Source of the DNA: Flavobacteriaceae bacterium
GTDB taxonomy: Bacteria > Bacteroidota > Bacteroidia > Flavobacteriales > Flavobacteriaceae
NCBI GenBank assembly: GCA_024640565.1
Contig: JAHEET010000006.1
Location: forward strand, 186,001 to 250,000
Length of the DNA stretch: 64,000 nt
Direction of reading: 5' to 3'
Within the stretch, counting starts at the first letter, position 1. Every line of letters starts with the position of its first letter. Made by a program: the position numbers and the translations under genes. Positions 53,895 to 62,604 of the stretch are shown here, in pieces. The notes beneath the pieces were generated by a model, which ran no database searches, had not been told where the DNA came from, and saw only the letters and a list, made by a program, of their open reading frames with translations.

Positions 53895-56177
53895 TTATTT
53901 TGAGTTTCCTTTTTCTTTTTCCTGCGCATCTACAGCTGCTAGAGCTGCCATGTTTACAATTTCATCAACACTTGCTCCCAATTGCAGAATATGCACTGGC
54001 TTACTAAACCCTAAAATAACGGGGCCAATTGACTCTGCTTCATCTACTTGTTTTAATAATTTGTAGGTGATATTTGCCGATTCTAAATTTGGAAAAATAA
54101 GCACATTTACTTTTTTACCATTCAATTTTGAGAAAGGAAACTCTTTCGCCAACATTTCTGGGTTTAAGGCAAAATCTGCTTGAATTTCTCCATCAACTAC
54201 AACCTTTGGAAAATTGCGGTGAATATAGGATACTGCTTCTCTAATTTTTTGAGACGTTTCTGTGTTTGAAGATCCAAAATTCGAAAACCCTAACATGGCA
54301 ATATTGGGTTTCATTCCAAACATGGTTACCAATTTGGAGGTCATTTGAGAGATTTTTGATAACTCTTTGGCAGAAGGATTTACATTAATGGTAGTATCTG
54401 CTAAAAATAAAGGCCCTTGTTTTGTCAACATTAAATTACAAGCTGCAATCCTTGTAACACCTTTCGATTTTTCAATAAGCTCCAACATGGGTTTTACTAC
54501 AGTTGGATAAGGCCTTGAATATCCAGTAATTAAGGCATCTGCTTCTCCTTCATTGACCAACATTGCTGCAAAATAATTTCGTTCTCGCATTAATTTCACT
54601 GCTTCTGAGAAGGTTTTGCCTTTCCGTTGTCTGCTTTTCCAATAAACTGCACCAAAACGTTCTCTCCTTTCTTTTTCTTCGTCTGTTTTTGGATCAATAA
54701 TTGGCACCTCAGCTATAAAGCCAATTTCTTCTTTCAGAGCTAGAATTAAATCTTTTCGGCCCAGTAAAATGGGCTTTCCTAATTTTTCGTCATACACTCT
54801 TTGTGCTGCTTTTAGCACATCTAAATGATCTGCTTCTGCGAAAACAATTCGCTTAAGATTGCTTTTGGCTCTGTTGTGAAGTATTCTAATTTCCTTACTC
54901 CCAGAACCCGATCTTTCCATAAGTTGTTCGCGGTATTTACCCCAATCTTCAATCGGCTCTAAGGCCACTCCTGAATCCATCGCCGCTTTTGCAACCGCTG
55001 GTGGAATCTCGTAAATAAGTCTTGGGTCAAAAGGTTTTGGGATAATGTATTCTTTCCCATAGGTTAAACTCACCTCATCATAGACAATGTTCACTTGCTC
55101 GGGCACGGATTTTTTAGCCAAATCAGCCAGTGCATGTACCGCTGCCATTTTCATTTCTTCATTAATTTTAGTTGCTCTAACATCTAGAGCTCCTCTAAAA
55201 ATAAATGGAAAACCAAGTACATTGTTTACTTGGTTTGGGTGATCGGAACGACCAGTAGCCATTAGAATATCTTCTCTTGTAGCTACCGCTAAATCATATT
55301 CTATTTCGGGCTCTGGATTTGCCATGGCAAATACAATTGGGTTTTTGGCCATCGACAACAACATCGCTGGAGTCACTACATTTCCAGTAGATAATCCAAT
55401 AAAAACATCGGCATTGTGCATGGCCTCTTCCAATGTATTGATATCTTCACTAGAGGCAAACTCTGCTTTTTGTGAGTTCAAATGGGGACGATCTTTCCGG
55501 ATGACTCCTTTGCTATCGCACATGATAATATTTTCTTTTTTGGCACCTAACTTCAGGTACAACCGCGTGCAAGAAATGGCTGCTGCGCCTGCACCATTGA
55601 CAACAATTTTAACATCCGCAAAACTTTTCTCAGCAATGTCAATTGCATTCTTTAAAGCGGCTGCAGAGATGATGGCGGTTCCGTGTTGGTCGTCATGCAT
55701 TACAGGAATGTTTAATTCCTCTTTTAACCTTCGTTCTATTTCAAAAGCCTCTGGTGCTTTAATGTCTTCTAAATTAATACCTCCAAAAGTGGGTGCAATT
55801 GCTTTTACAGTTTCTATAAATTTATCAACATCTGTGGCGTCTACTTCGATGTCAAAAACATCGATATCCGCAAATATTTTAAACAACAATCCCTTACCTT
55901 CCATTACTGGTTTTGAAGCTTCTGGCCCAATATCACCCAACCCTAAAACTGCCGTACCATTTGTAATCACGGCTACTAAGTTTCCTTTTGCGGTATACTT
56001 ATAAACGTTATTTCTGTCTTTTGCTATTTCTAAACATGGCTCAGCGACACCCGGCGAATAAGCCAAAGCCAAATCATGCTGCGTGGCATATTTTTTGGTA
56101 GGTATTACTGCAATCTTCCCTGGTTTTGGTTTTGCGTGGTATAGTAGGGCTTCATGTCTTTTTCTAGAATCACTCAT
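53895..56177 (-). CDS. maeB: NADP-dependent malic enzyme with phosphotransacetylase-like domain
   Basis: I start at the ATG at 56177 (760 residues, MSDSRKRHEALLYHAKPKPG), because a -7 box lies between it and the longer in-frame ATG at 56222. It converts malate to pyruvate with NADPH production. The N-terminal half has the malic enzyme sites (YSPGVAEPCLEIA, MHDDQHGTAI, NGAGAAAISC). The C-terminal half resembles phosphotransacetylase (NLMLTKQGPLFLADTTINVN, VDGEIQADFALN) and probably senses acetyl-CoA or similar. Confidence 0.94.
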   Translation of the reverse strand: MSDSRKRHEALLYHAKPKPGKIAVIPTKKYATQHDLALAYSPGVAEPCLEIAKDRNNVYKYTAKGNLVAVITNGTAVLGLGDIGPEASKPVMEGKGLLFKIFADIDVFDIEVDATDVDKFIETVKAIAPTFGGINLEDIKAPEAFEIERRLKEELNIPVMHDDQHGTAIISAAALKNAIDIAEKSFADVKIVVNGAGAAAISCTRLYLKLGAKKENIIMCDSKGVIRKDRPHLNSQKAEFASSEDINTLEEAMHNADVFIGLSTGNVVTPAMLLSMAKNPIVFAMANPEPEIEYDLAVATREDILMATGRSDHPNQVNNVLGFPFIFRGALDVRATKINEEMKMAAVHALADLAKKSVPEQVNIVYDEVSLTYGKEYIIPKPFDPRLIYEIPPAVAKAAMDSGVALEPIEDWGKYREQLMERSGSGSKEIRILHNRAKSNLKRIVFAEADHLDVLKAAQRVYDEKLGKPILLGRKDLILALKEEIGFIAEVPIIDPKTDEEKERRERFGAVYWKSRQRKGKTFSEAVKLMRERNYFAAMLVNEGEADALITGYSRPYPTVVKPMLELIEKSKGVTRIAACNLMLTKQGPLFLADTTINVNPSAKELSKISQMTSKLVTMFGMKPNIAMLGFSNFGSSNTETSQKIREAVSYIHRNFPKVVVDGEIQADFALNPEMLAKEFPFSKLNGKKVNVLIFPNLESANITYKLLKQVDEAESIGPVILGFSKPVHILQLGASVDEIVNMAALAAVDAQEKEKGNSK

Positions 56178-56204
56178 AAGAAAACATAGTTTGTTTGTGA
56201 CTAA

Positions 56205-56212
56205 CAAATATA
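56205..56212 (-). promoter_or_regulatory. -7 promoter box of maeB
   Basis: TATATTTG on the minus strand 27 bases before the ATG at 56177. Confidence 0.6.
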
Positions 56213-56405
56213 CGGTTTTCAAGTGAAGCTCTGCGCTTTATTCCATTCTTTTGAATCAACTTTCTGGGTTGATATTTGATGCGCAATAAAAAATAAGATT
56301 GCTATTTATGCTCGGTAACATTTAAAAGCGAATCCAATTTGGCGACCCAAAATGGAATCGCTCTATTTTAACAAATTTTATGTTTTAAGAACATTCTTAA
56401 AAGTT

Positions 56406-56413
56406 TATGTTTG
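56406..56413 (+). promoter_or_regulatory. -7 promoter box of the DUF5686 gene
   Basis: TATGTTTG 24 bases before the ATG at 56438. Confidence 0.5.
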
Positions 56414-56437
56414 TAGAGCGTTGTTTAAAAAAATATT

Positions 56438-58906
56438 ATGAAGAAAATTATTATTTTATTTCTTATTTTGATTGCGAATCCTGTAAACGCTCAAATAAAA
56501 GGAAAAATCACAGATACAAATGGAAATCCACTTTCTTTTGTGAGTGTTTATTTAGAAAAAACAATAGCGGGAACTACTTCCAATGATAACGGGGACTATA
56601 TTTTAAACATCAAAAATCCTGGAAACTACATTGTGTACTTTCAATTTTTGGGATACAAAACACAGAAAAAAAAAGTAAGTGTCAACCGTTCTCCGCAGAT
56701 CTTGGATATCACTTTAGTGGAAGAGAGTATTGAATTAGAAGAAATTTTAATTTCAACAAAAGACAACCCCGCAAATGCAATTATTAGAAATGTCATTGCG
56801 AATAAAGATAAAATTACAGATAAATTTTCGAAGTATGCTGCAAAATTTTACTCTCGTGGGCTGTATAAGATAAAAAATGCTCCCGAGAAATTTATGGGTC
56901 AAACCTTGGGCGATTTTGGAGGTGGATTGGACACTACCAGAAGTGGAATTATATATCTTTCCGAAACCATTTCTGAAATTACGTATCAAAAAAGACCTAA
57001 AAAATTCAAAGAAAGAATTATTGCATCTAAAGTATCCGGTACCGATAACGGGCCTAGTTTTAATAGAGCAGAAGATGCAAATATCAACTTTTATAACAAT
57101 AGTGTTGCGCTTGGAAATGATTTAGTTTCGCCGCTTTCTACCAACGCATTCAGTTATTATCGTTATAAACTTATAGGTACTTTTTATACGAAGAGCGGAA
57201 AACTTATCAATAAAATAAAACTACTTCCAAAGCGAAAAAATGACCCTACTTTTAATGGCTATCTTTATATTGTTGAAGACGATTGGGCCATCTACGGTGC
57301 AGAAGTGACCGTAACTGGTGCTCAAGCAAACTTTCCCGCTATAGATCTTTTGTCTTTAAAACAAGACTACAATTATTCAGAAGAAAATGATTCTTGGGTG
57401 CTCATTAGTCAAGCAATTGGGTTTCAAGTTAACTTTCTTGGATTTAAGTTTGACGGTAAATTTTCATCTGCCTATTCAAACTACAACTTCAATCCAAATA
57501 TCAATGAGAATTCCTTTACGAATGAGGTCTTAAGCTTTGCTAAAGAAGCCACCAAAAAAGATTCCGTATACTGGGAAAAGATCCGCCCAGTCCCCTTAAC
57601 ATTGGAAGAAATTAAAGATTATTCAACCAAAGACAGTATCAAAGTAGTACGAAAATCTAAAAAGTATCTAGACAGTTTGGATGCCAAAAGAAACAAATTG
57701 GGTTGGTTTGATCCCATCACAGGGTATACCTTTCGAAACTCCTACAAGGACTGGTCAATTTCCTACAATGGTCCTTTGCTAAAAACAAGTTTTAACCCGG
57801 TACAGGGTTTTCATTCATCTGCTGGAATTCGCTATTTTAAAAGACAAAACGATACTGGAAAATGGTGGGATTTAGGCGTAAATGTAAACTATGGTTTTGC
57901 AGATAAAAGAGCGAGACCTACCCTGTTTTTTAGCAAAAAATGGAACAACATATCGCGGCCAAGAATTTCAATTACAGGAGGGGTTAAAACAGCACAATTT
58001 AATGATCGCGATTCTTTCTTACTGACAAACAATGCTTTTAGCGCGCTTTTTGACAAAGATAATTACTTGAAGATTTACGAGAAATCATTTGCCAAAATTA
58101 GTTTTTCTAATGAGATAAAAAACGGTGTTTTTTTAAACACTTCCCTTGAGTATGCAAATCGGAAGCCTCTTTTCAATACTACGGATTTCTCCTTTAAAAA
58201 CAAAGCGCTTCGCTACACGTCGAACAATCCATTAGATGAAACCGATTATACAAATGCTGCTTTTACAGAACATCGCATCGCAACGTTAAGGATAGGTGCT
58301 CGTTTTGTGTTTGGTCAGAAATACCTTTCCTATCCAAATCGGAAATTCAACATTGGAAATGACAAGTACCCAACACTCAATCTGATTTATCGAAAGACAT
58401 TTGGTGCTCAAAATTCTGAACGAAATTCTGATGTGCTGATTGGGCGCCTCAATCAAGAGATCAAGACAGGAAATTACGGCCGTCTTTCTTACAATCTAAG
58501 AGGAGGTTTTTTCTTTAAAAAGAAACAAATTGCCTTTATGGATTATTTTCATCCGAACGGAAATCAATTTATATTTCCACTTGATATTTCATATACCAAC
58601 AGTTTTGGATTGCTCAATTACTACAAAATTTTCTCTAATGACAAATATGCGGAAATGCATCTGCAACACAATTTCAGAGGAGCGCTATTGTCAAAAATAC
58701 CCCTGATGAACCGACTAAATTTTCATTTAGTAGCAGGTGGAAAAACCTTGTTTACAGCAGAAAGAAAGCCTTATAGTGAATATTCAGTGGGCCTAAATAA
58801 TATTGGCTGGGGGAAATGGCGTTTCTTACGAATCGATTATCTACGCTCTAATTTTAATGGAGTCTCAGAAGCAGGTTGGCTTTTTGGATTGAGTTTGTTC
58901 AATTAA
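56438..58906 (+). CDS. DUF5686 and carboxypeptidase-like outer-membrane protein
   Basis: 822 residues. Signal peptide (IIILFLILIANPVNAQ), then a CarboxypepD_reg-like domain (20-105, GTTSNDNGDYILNIKNPG and LGYKTQKKK) and a large barrel-like domain of the DUF5686 family: ANAIIRNVIANKDKI, later strands with many aromatic residues (GKWWDLGVNVNYGFADK, SNEIKNGVFLNTSLEY). Its end, SEAGWLFGLSLF, is typical of outer-membrane barrels. Its role is unknown. The moaD gene follows after 17 bases but has its own promoter. Confidence 0.85.
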   Translation: MKKIIILFLILIANPVNAQIKGKITDTNGNPLSFVSVYLEKTIAGTTSNDNGDYILNIKNPGNYIVYFQFLGYKTQKKKVSVNRSPQILDITLVEESIELEEILISTKDNPANAIIRNVIANKDKITDKFSKYAAKFYSRGLYKIKNAPEKFMGQTLGDFGGGLDTTRSGIIYLSETISEITYQKRPKKFKERIIASKVSGTDNGPSFNRAEDANINFYNNSVALGNDLVSPLSTNAFSYYRYKLIGTFYTKSGKLINKIKLLPKRKNDPTFNGYLYIVEDDWAIYGAEVTVTGAQANFPAIDLLSLKQDYNYSEENDSWVLISQAIGFQVNFLGFKFDGKFSSAYSNYNFNPNINENSFTNEVLSFAKEATKKDSVYWEKIRPVPLTLEEIKDYSTKDSIKVVRKSKKYLDSLDAKRNKLGWFDPITGYTFRNSYKDWSISYNGPLLKTSFNPVQGFHSSAGIRYFKRQNDTGKWWDLGVNVNYGFADKRARPTLFFSKKWNNISRPRISITGGVKTAQFNDRDSFLLTNNAFSALFDKDNYLKIYEKSFAKISFSNEIKNGVFLNTSLEYANRKPLFNTTDFSFKNKALRYTSNNPLDETDYTNAAFTEHRIATLRIGARFVFGQKYLSYPNRKFNIGNDKYPTLNLIYRKTFGAQNSERNSDVLIGRLNQEIKTGNYGRLSYNLRGGFFFKKKQIAFMDYFHPNGNQFIFPLDISYTNSFGLLNYYKIFSNDKYAEMHLQHNFRGALLSKIPLMNRLNFHLVAGGKTLFTAERKPYSEYSVGLNNIGWGKWRFLRIDYLRSNFNGVSEAGWLFGLSLFN

Positions 58907-58910
58907 TTTT

Positions 58911-58918
58911 TATCTTTG
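58911..58918 (+). promoter_or_regulatory. -7 box directly at the moaD start
   Basis: TTG (58889-58891), 19 bases, then TATCTTTG (58911-58918), only 5 bases before the moaD ATG. If used, the mRNA would be nearly or wholly leaderless. Confidence 0.5.
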
Positions 58919-58923
58919 ATCTT

Positions 58924-59166
58924 ATGAAAATTAAATTACTCTTATTTGGGATTACTAGAGATTTATTAAATGCAAACCAGGTGTTTATTGATGTTCTTGA
59001 AAACTCAAGCATTCAAAATCTTAAAAAGGAATTGCACTTAAAATATCCTTTGCTAGAAAACATCAATTCCTACGCAATTGCCGTCAACGAAAACTATGCT
59101 TCAGCGGATTTAATCTTACAAGAAAATGATGTTGTTGCTCTGATTCCTCCTGTGAGTGGGGGCTAA
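58924..59166 (+). CDS. moaD: Molybdopterin synthase small subunit
   Basis: I start at 58924 (80 residues, MKIKLLLFGITRDL), the usual N-terminus. It ends in PPVSGG, the diglycine that becomes a thiocarboxylate and donates sulfur to molybdopterin. Its partners moaE and the activating moeB are encoded close by. A convergent DUF3817 gene stops just 1 base downstream. Confidence 0.93.
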   Translation: MKIKLLLFGITRDLLNANQVFIDVLENSSIQNLKKELHLKYPLLENINSYAIAVNENYASADLILQENDVVALIPPVSGG

Positions 59167-59167
59167 T

Positions 59168-59440
59168 TTATCTCAAATATTTTTTATCTACATAAAAAGT
59201 ACCAAAAGGCAAGATAGCCGCCGCAAAAACAACGGCAAGTGTTTTATAGCTCCACTTCATTGGTTTGAAAAGCATGATTGCTAAAACAAGATACAACATG
59301 AAAAGAATTCCATGTGGCATTCCTAATAGTTTTACATAAGAAACATCTCCTTGAAAGTATTTTATTGGGACAGCTACAAAAAGCAATAACAAATAGGAAA
59401 CTCCTTCAAAAAAACTTACGATTCTAAAAATATTTTTCAT
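59168..59440 (-). CDS. DUF3817 membrane protein
   Basis: 90 residues with three helices (VSYLLLLFVAVPIKYF, HGILFMLYLVLAIMLF, LAVVFAAAILPFGTF). DUF3817 is a small integral membrane family of unknown function. It is tucked convergently to moaD and divergently from moaE, sharing a palindrome-containing promoter region with moaE. Confidence 0.85.
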   Translation of the reverse strand: MKNIFRIVSFFEGVSYLLLLFVAVPIKYFQGDVSYVKLLGMPHGILFMLYLVLAIMLFKPMKWSYKTLAVVFAAAILPFGTFYVDKKYLR

Positions 59441-59456
59441 TTTTTTAACTTGTGTT

Positions 59457-59479
59457 ATAACGTGACAAAGATACGTTAT
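59457..59479. promoter_or_regulatory. Palindrome ATAACGT-N9-ACGTTAT in the divergent promoter region
   Basis: A perfect 7-bp inverted repeat with a 9-base spacer overlaps the -7 box of the DUF3817 gene (TATCTTTG, 59473-59466 minus) and lies 8 bases before the -7 box of moaE. It has the symmetry of a dimeric regulator's binding site. The regulator is unknown. Confidence 0.55.
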
Positions 59480-59486
59480 GATTTCC

Positions 59487-59494
59487 TATTTTTG
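59487..59494 (+). promoter_or_regulatory. -7 promoter box of moaE
   Basis: TATTTTTG 9 bases before the moaE ATG at 59504; leader very short. Confidence 0.55.
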
Positions 59495-59503
59495 TATTTC
59501 AAT

Positions 59504-59926
59504 ATGAGCAAAACATCTATAAAAGTTACTTCAGAGAAATTGAATTTAAACGAATGTTACCATTTTGTAACAGCGGATTCATGCGGTGGTATTGCAGCAT
59601 TTGTGGGTACTGTTAGAAATGACACCCAAAAGAAAAAAGTAACCCAACTGGACTTTTCTACTTACAAACCCATGGCAATAAAAGAAATGCAAAAAATTGC
59701 CAAATTGGCCTTAGAAAAATTCAACATCCAAAAAATTGCCATACACCATGCAGAGGGCATGTTGCAAATTGGCGATATTCCGGTGATTATTACGGCATCT
59801 GCTAAACACAGAAAGGCGGCTTTTGAGGCTTGCCAATTTGCCATTGACAGGCTAAAAGAAACGGTCCCTATTTGGAAAAAAGAATACTTTGAAGATGGTG
59901 AAGTTTGGGTAAATGCCCACCCCTAA
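59504..59926 (+). CDS. moaE: Molybdopterin synthase catalytic subunit
   Basis: I start at 59504 (140 residues) following the promoter box. GGIAAFVGTVRN and the Lys-rich VPIWKKEYFEDG are the conserved active-site segments, and HHAEGMLQIGDIPVII the dimer core. With MoaD it converts precursor Z to molybdopterin. Its stop overlaps the convergent moeB stop by 4 bases. Confidence 0.94.
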   Translation: MSKTSIKVTSEKLNLNECYHFVTADSCGGIAAFVGTVRNDTQKKKVTQLDFSTYKPMAIKEMQKIAKLALEKFNIQKIAIHHAEGMLQIGDIPVIITASAKHRKAAFEACQFAIDRLKETVPIWKKEYFEDGEVWVNAHP

Positions 59927-60993
59927 TAGTTTGAGATTCCTCCCGTAAGACTTAATACGGTTACTGCTGGATATCTTTTCTTGATCATTTTTGTGGCTTG
60001 GTAACTATTCAATCCACGTTGACACACCATCACATATGTTTTACTAAAATCAATATTTATTTTTTGAACATCAAAATCAGTGATCGGAATTGTTTGATGC
60101 ACTTTAAATGGTAATTCTAAATGGGATTTTACTGCTATAATTTCAATGTCTTTAGAATGCAATCTCTCTCTTAAGGCGGTCGGCGAAATTTGTAAATCTA
60201 CTCGTTGAGTAGCACAAAGAGGATCCGAGTAAGACTGTGAATTAAACAACTTCAAAATTTCCGTTTTCAAAACACTCGGTAACAATCTCATTTTTAACTG
60301 TGTGTTTTCAAGCGAATTGTAGATCAGCAATCTATTAATTAAAGGACTTCCAATACCAGTTACCAATTTCAGAACTTCATTTACTTGTTGTGTAGCAATC
60401 ATACCAACAATTCCATTCAATGTCCCAGCTGCTTCGCAATTAGGAATGTCGGTTGCCATTTCTGGAAATGCATCCCTTAAATTTGCTGAATAACTTCCAT
60501 CTTTTTGTGGCATATTAAAAGTGGCTACATAACCATCAAACTTATATAAAGAGCCGTATACCAAGGGTTTATTTTTTAAAACACACGCGTCGTTTAGTAA
60601 ATATTTTGTAGGAAGCGAATCGGTTGCGTCTACTACAATATCAACCTGCCCTATTAATTCAAAAACAGTTTCTTTGGTAACTTTTTCATTGGTGAATGTC
60701 ACTGCTGTAAAGGGTGCTCTCTTTTGTATAAATACGGATAGCACCTCCGCTTTTAATTTTCCAACATCATCTACATCATAGAAGACCTGTCTGTGAAGGT
60801 TGGTAGGATCTACTGTATCAAAATCTACTAGATGTATTTTTCCGATTCCACTAGCAGCTAAGTAGACTGCAATTGGACTTCCTAATCCGCCACAACCTAC
60901 CACTAAAACAGCAGCGTCTTGCAGTTTTTGTTGTCCAACCTTTCCAAGTTCTGAAAGTGTCGTTTGGCGTTTAAAAAATTGGTTTTTATCCAT
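59923..60993 (-). CDS. moeB: MoeB/ThiF-type adenylyltransferase with rhodanese domain
   Basis: I start at the ATG at 60993 (356 residues, MDKNQFFKRQTTL), the typical beginning. Residues 1-245 are the E1-like domain: LVVGCGGLGSPIAVYLA (nucleotide loop), LVDFDTVDPTNLHRQ, and DIVVDATDS. The Zn-type CxxC pair of other MoeB proteins is absent; a lone Cys stands in IPNCEAAG. The rest is a rhodanese domain with the catalytic Cys in VMVCQRGLNS. It adenylates MoaD and probably brings in the sulfur. It overlaps the preceding gene's end by 8 bases. Confidence 0.9.
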   Translation of the reverse strand: MDKNQFFKRQTTLSELGKVGQQKLQDAAVLVVGCGGLGSPIAVYLAASGIGKIHLVDFDTVDPTNLHRQVFYDVDDVGKLKAEVLSVFIQKRAPFTAVTFTNEKVTKETVFELIGQVDIVVDATDSLPTKYLLNDACVLKNKPLVYGSLYKFDGYVATFNMPQKDGSYSANLRDAFPEMATDIPNCEAAGTLNGIVGMIATQQVNEVLKLVTGIGSPLINRLLIYNSLENTQLKMRLLPSVLKTEILKLFNSQSYSDPLCATQRVDLQISPTALRERLHSKDIEIIAVKSHLELPFKVHQTIPITDFDVQKINIDFSKTYVMVCQRGLNSYQATKMIKKRYPAVTVLSLTGGISNY

Positions 60994-62101
60994 GTTTCGA
61001 ATTGATTTCTTTCTTTGCTGCTTCAAATGCTTCAGGGGTATTTACATTGAGAATCAAAGACGCGTCTATTTCAACGATTTCAACATCTGAATTAATCAAC
61101 ATTTTTCGCGGACAGGAATACCCTTGCGCCAAATACTGTAATAGGATTGGATATGCTTTTGGTTCATAAATAGTAATCAGCGGCTCTACAAACGCATTCC
61201 CTTTGCCTTTAATAGCCGTTGCCACTTTGCTAGGATTTCTTTTTTCTAATAACAACTGAATAACTTCCTCATTAATAAAAGGAAGATCTATTGCTACTGC
61301 GAGCCAAGCTGCATTTGGGTCTTTTTGAAACGCAGAACATATCCCCCCAAAAGGACCCAAGTTTAAAAATACATCAGAAATTTCACTTTCATTTTCTGAG
61401 AAGTCCTGAACGGAAAAATAGGTCTCTATGGTGTGGTTCTCTATTATTTCTTGAACAAACTTTCTTTGGGGAACTCCGTGATAATCGAGTGTTGATTTAT
61501 CGGCTCCCATTCGGGTACTTTTTCCCCCAATGAGCACCAAGCCATTTACTGATGGCACTTTCTCTTGAATCAAATCGTCAAGGTGATTTGCTATTTTAGC
61601 CACCTCGTCAATTGTATAACATTTTAGAGTATTAATGTGTGGGTATTTTTCTTCTAAAAAGGAAAAGAAGCTGCTTTCCTTTTTTAATTTAATCACAAAT
61701 TCTATACGGTCCAATTGATCCAATCGCTTTAACAATGAGGCCTCTTTCTCTTCGTCTAAAATTAAAATTTGCTTTGCTCCCTGGTAATGATTGCCATTGA
61801 TAAAAACAAAATCATAGTGTGCAAATTGCAAGCGTTGTTCAAACTTATTCACGTTTCCAGAGGTTGTAATTTGTAGGTTCCCTCCGTGATGAAATGTATA
61901 TGTAGCAATTTTATTTTTAACAACATTTTGAGCATGAGAGGCGTCGAAATAGGCTAATTTATAATTGGATAAATGCTCCGAAAGTTTCTGAACCAATTCA
62001 GAAATAACTCCGCAATTGGTTCCTAAAATTGAAATTTCATTCGAAGCAAAATGATCGTTCTGCCTTCTCACTAAATTTGAATGTTTCTGATGTTTAGCCA
62101 T
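60986..62101 (-). CDS. MobA-like molybdenum cofactor guanylyltransferase with degenerate MobB-like N-terminal domain
   Basis: 371 residues. The C-terminal half (about 185-371) is the nucleotidyltransferase: LVLIGGKSTRMGADKSTLDY, later LGPFGGICSAF and AIDLPFINEE, as in MobA. It attaches GMP to the cofactor. The N-terminal half resembles MobB, a GTPase partner, but its P-loop reads LGTNCGVISELV instead of a GxxGxGKT loop, so it cannot bind GTP in the usual way. The gene lies between moaC and moeB and overlaps both. Confidence 0.82.
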   Translation of the reverse strand: MAKHQKHSNLVRRQNDHFASNEISILGTNCGVISELVQKLSEHLSNYKLAYFDASHAQNVVKNKIATYTFHHGGNLQITTSGNVNKFEQRLQFAHYDFVFINGNHYQGAKQILILDEEKEASLLKRLDQLDRIEFVIKLKKESSFFSFLEEKYPHINTLKCYTIDEVAKIANHLDDLIQEKVPSVNGLVLIGGKSTRMGADKSTLDYHGVPQRKFVQEIIENHTIETYFSVQDFSENESEISDVFLNLGPFGGICSAFQKDPNAAWLAVAIDLPFINEEVIQLLLEKRNPSKVATAIKGKGNAFVEPLITIYEPKAYPILLQYLAQGYSCPRKMLINSDVEIVEIDASLILNVNTPEAFEAAKKEINSKHG

Positions 62102-62570
62102 TTTTAATATCTGATTTTCCGCCTGTTTTTTCCAACAACCTTACTTGCTTAATTTCGATTTCTTGGGAAATACTTTTGCACATATCATAGATGGTTAAAC
62201 AAGAAATATTTACGCCAGTTAGTGCTTCCATTTCTACCCCTGTTTTTCCTTCAATCGTTACCTTACAAAACACGTCTATTGTTTCTGAATCTACAATTTT
62301 AATATCAATATCAACCCCATTAATCAGTAATGGATGACACATCGGAATTAGTTCAGAAGTCTTTTTTACCCCCTGAATTCCTGCAATAATTGCTGTTTGA
62401 AAAACAGGTCCTTTCTTAGTGATTAGTTCATCATTTGTAAATTGAGAAAGTATTTCTTTTCCTAAGAAAAGGGTTGCCTTTGCAATCGCTGTTCTTTTGG
62501 TGGTTTTTTTCGCTGAAACGTCCACCATTTTAGGGTTGTTGTCTTTATTAATGTGTGTAAAATTGCTCAT
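62094..62570 (-). CDS. moaC: Cyclic pyranopterin monophosphate synthase accessory protein MoaC
   Basis: 158 residues: MVDVSAKKTTKRTAIA and the active-site block MCHPLLINGVDIDI; VEMEALTGVNISCLTIYDM is the conserved central segment. It acts after MoaA to form precursor Z. It overlaps the mobA-like start by 8 bases. Confidence 0.95.
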   Translation of the reverse strand: MSNFTHINKDNNPKMVDVSAKKTTKRTAIAKATLFLGKEILSQFTNDELITKKGPVFQTAIIAGIQGVKKTSELIPMCHPLLINGVDIDIKIVDSETIDVFCKVTIEGKTGVEMEALTGVNISCLTIYDMCKSISQEIEIKQVRLLEKTGGKSDIKNG

Positions 62571-62604
62571 AAATTATTGTTTGTAATCTTCTTAAATTTC
62601 AGTC

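Noticed and set aside
55324..56004. 226-codon plus-strand ORF opposite maeB
   Set aside because: Antisense of conserved maeB catalytic domain; its length follows from codon composition.
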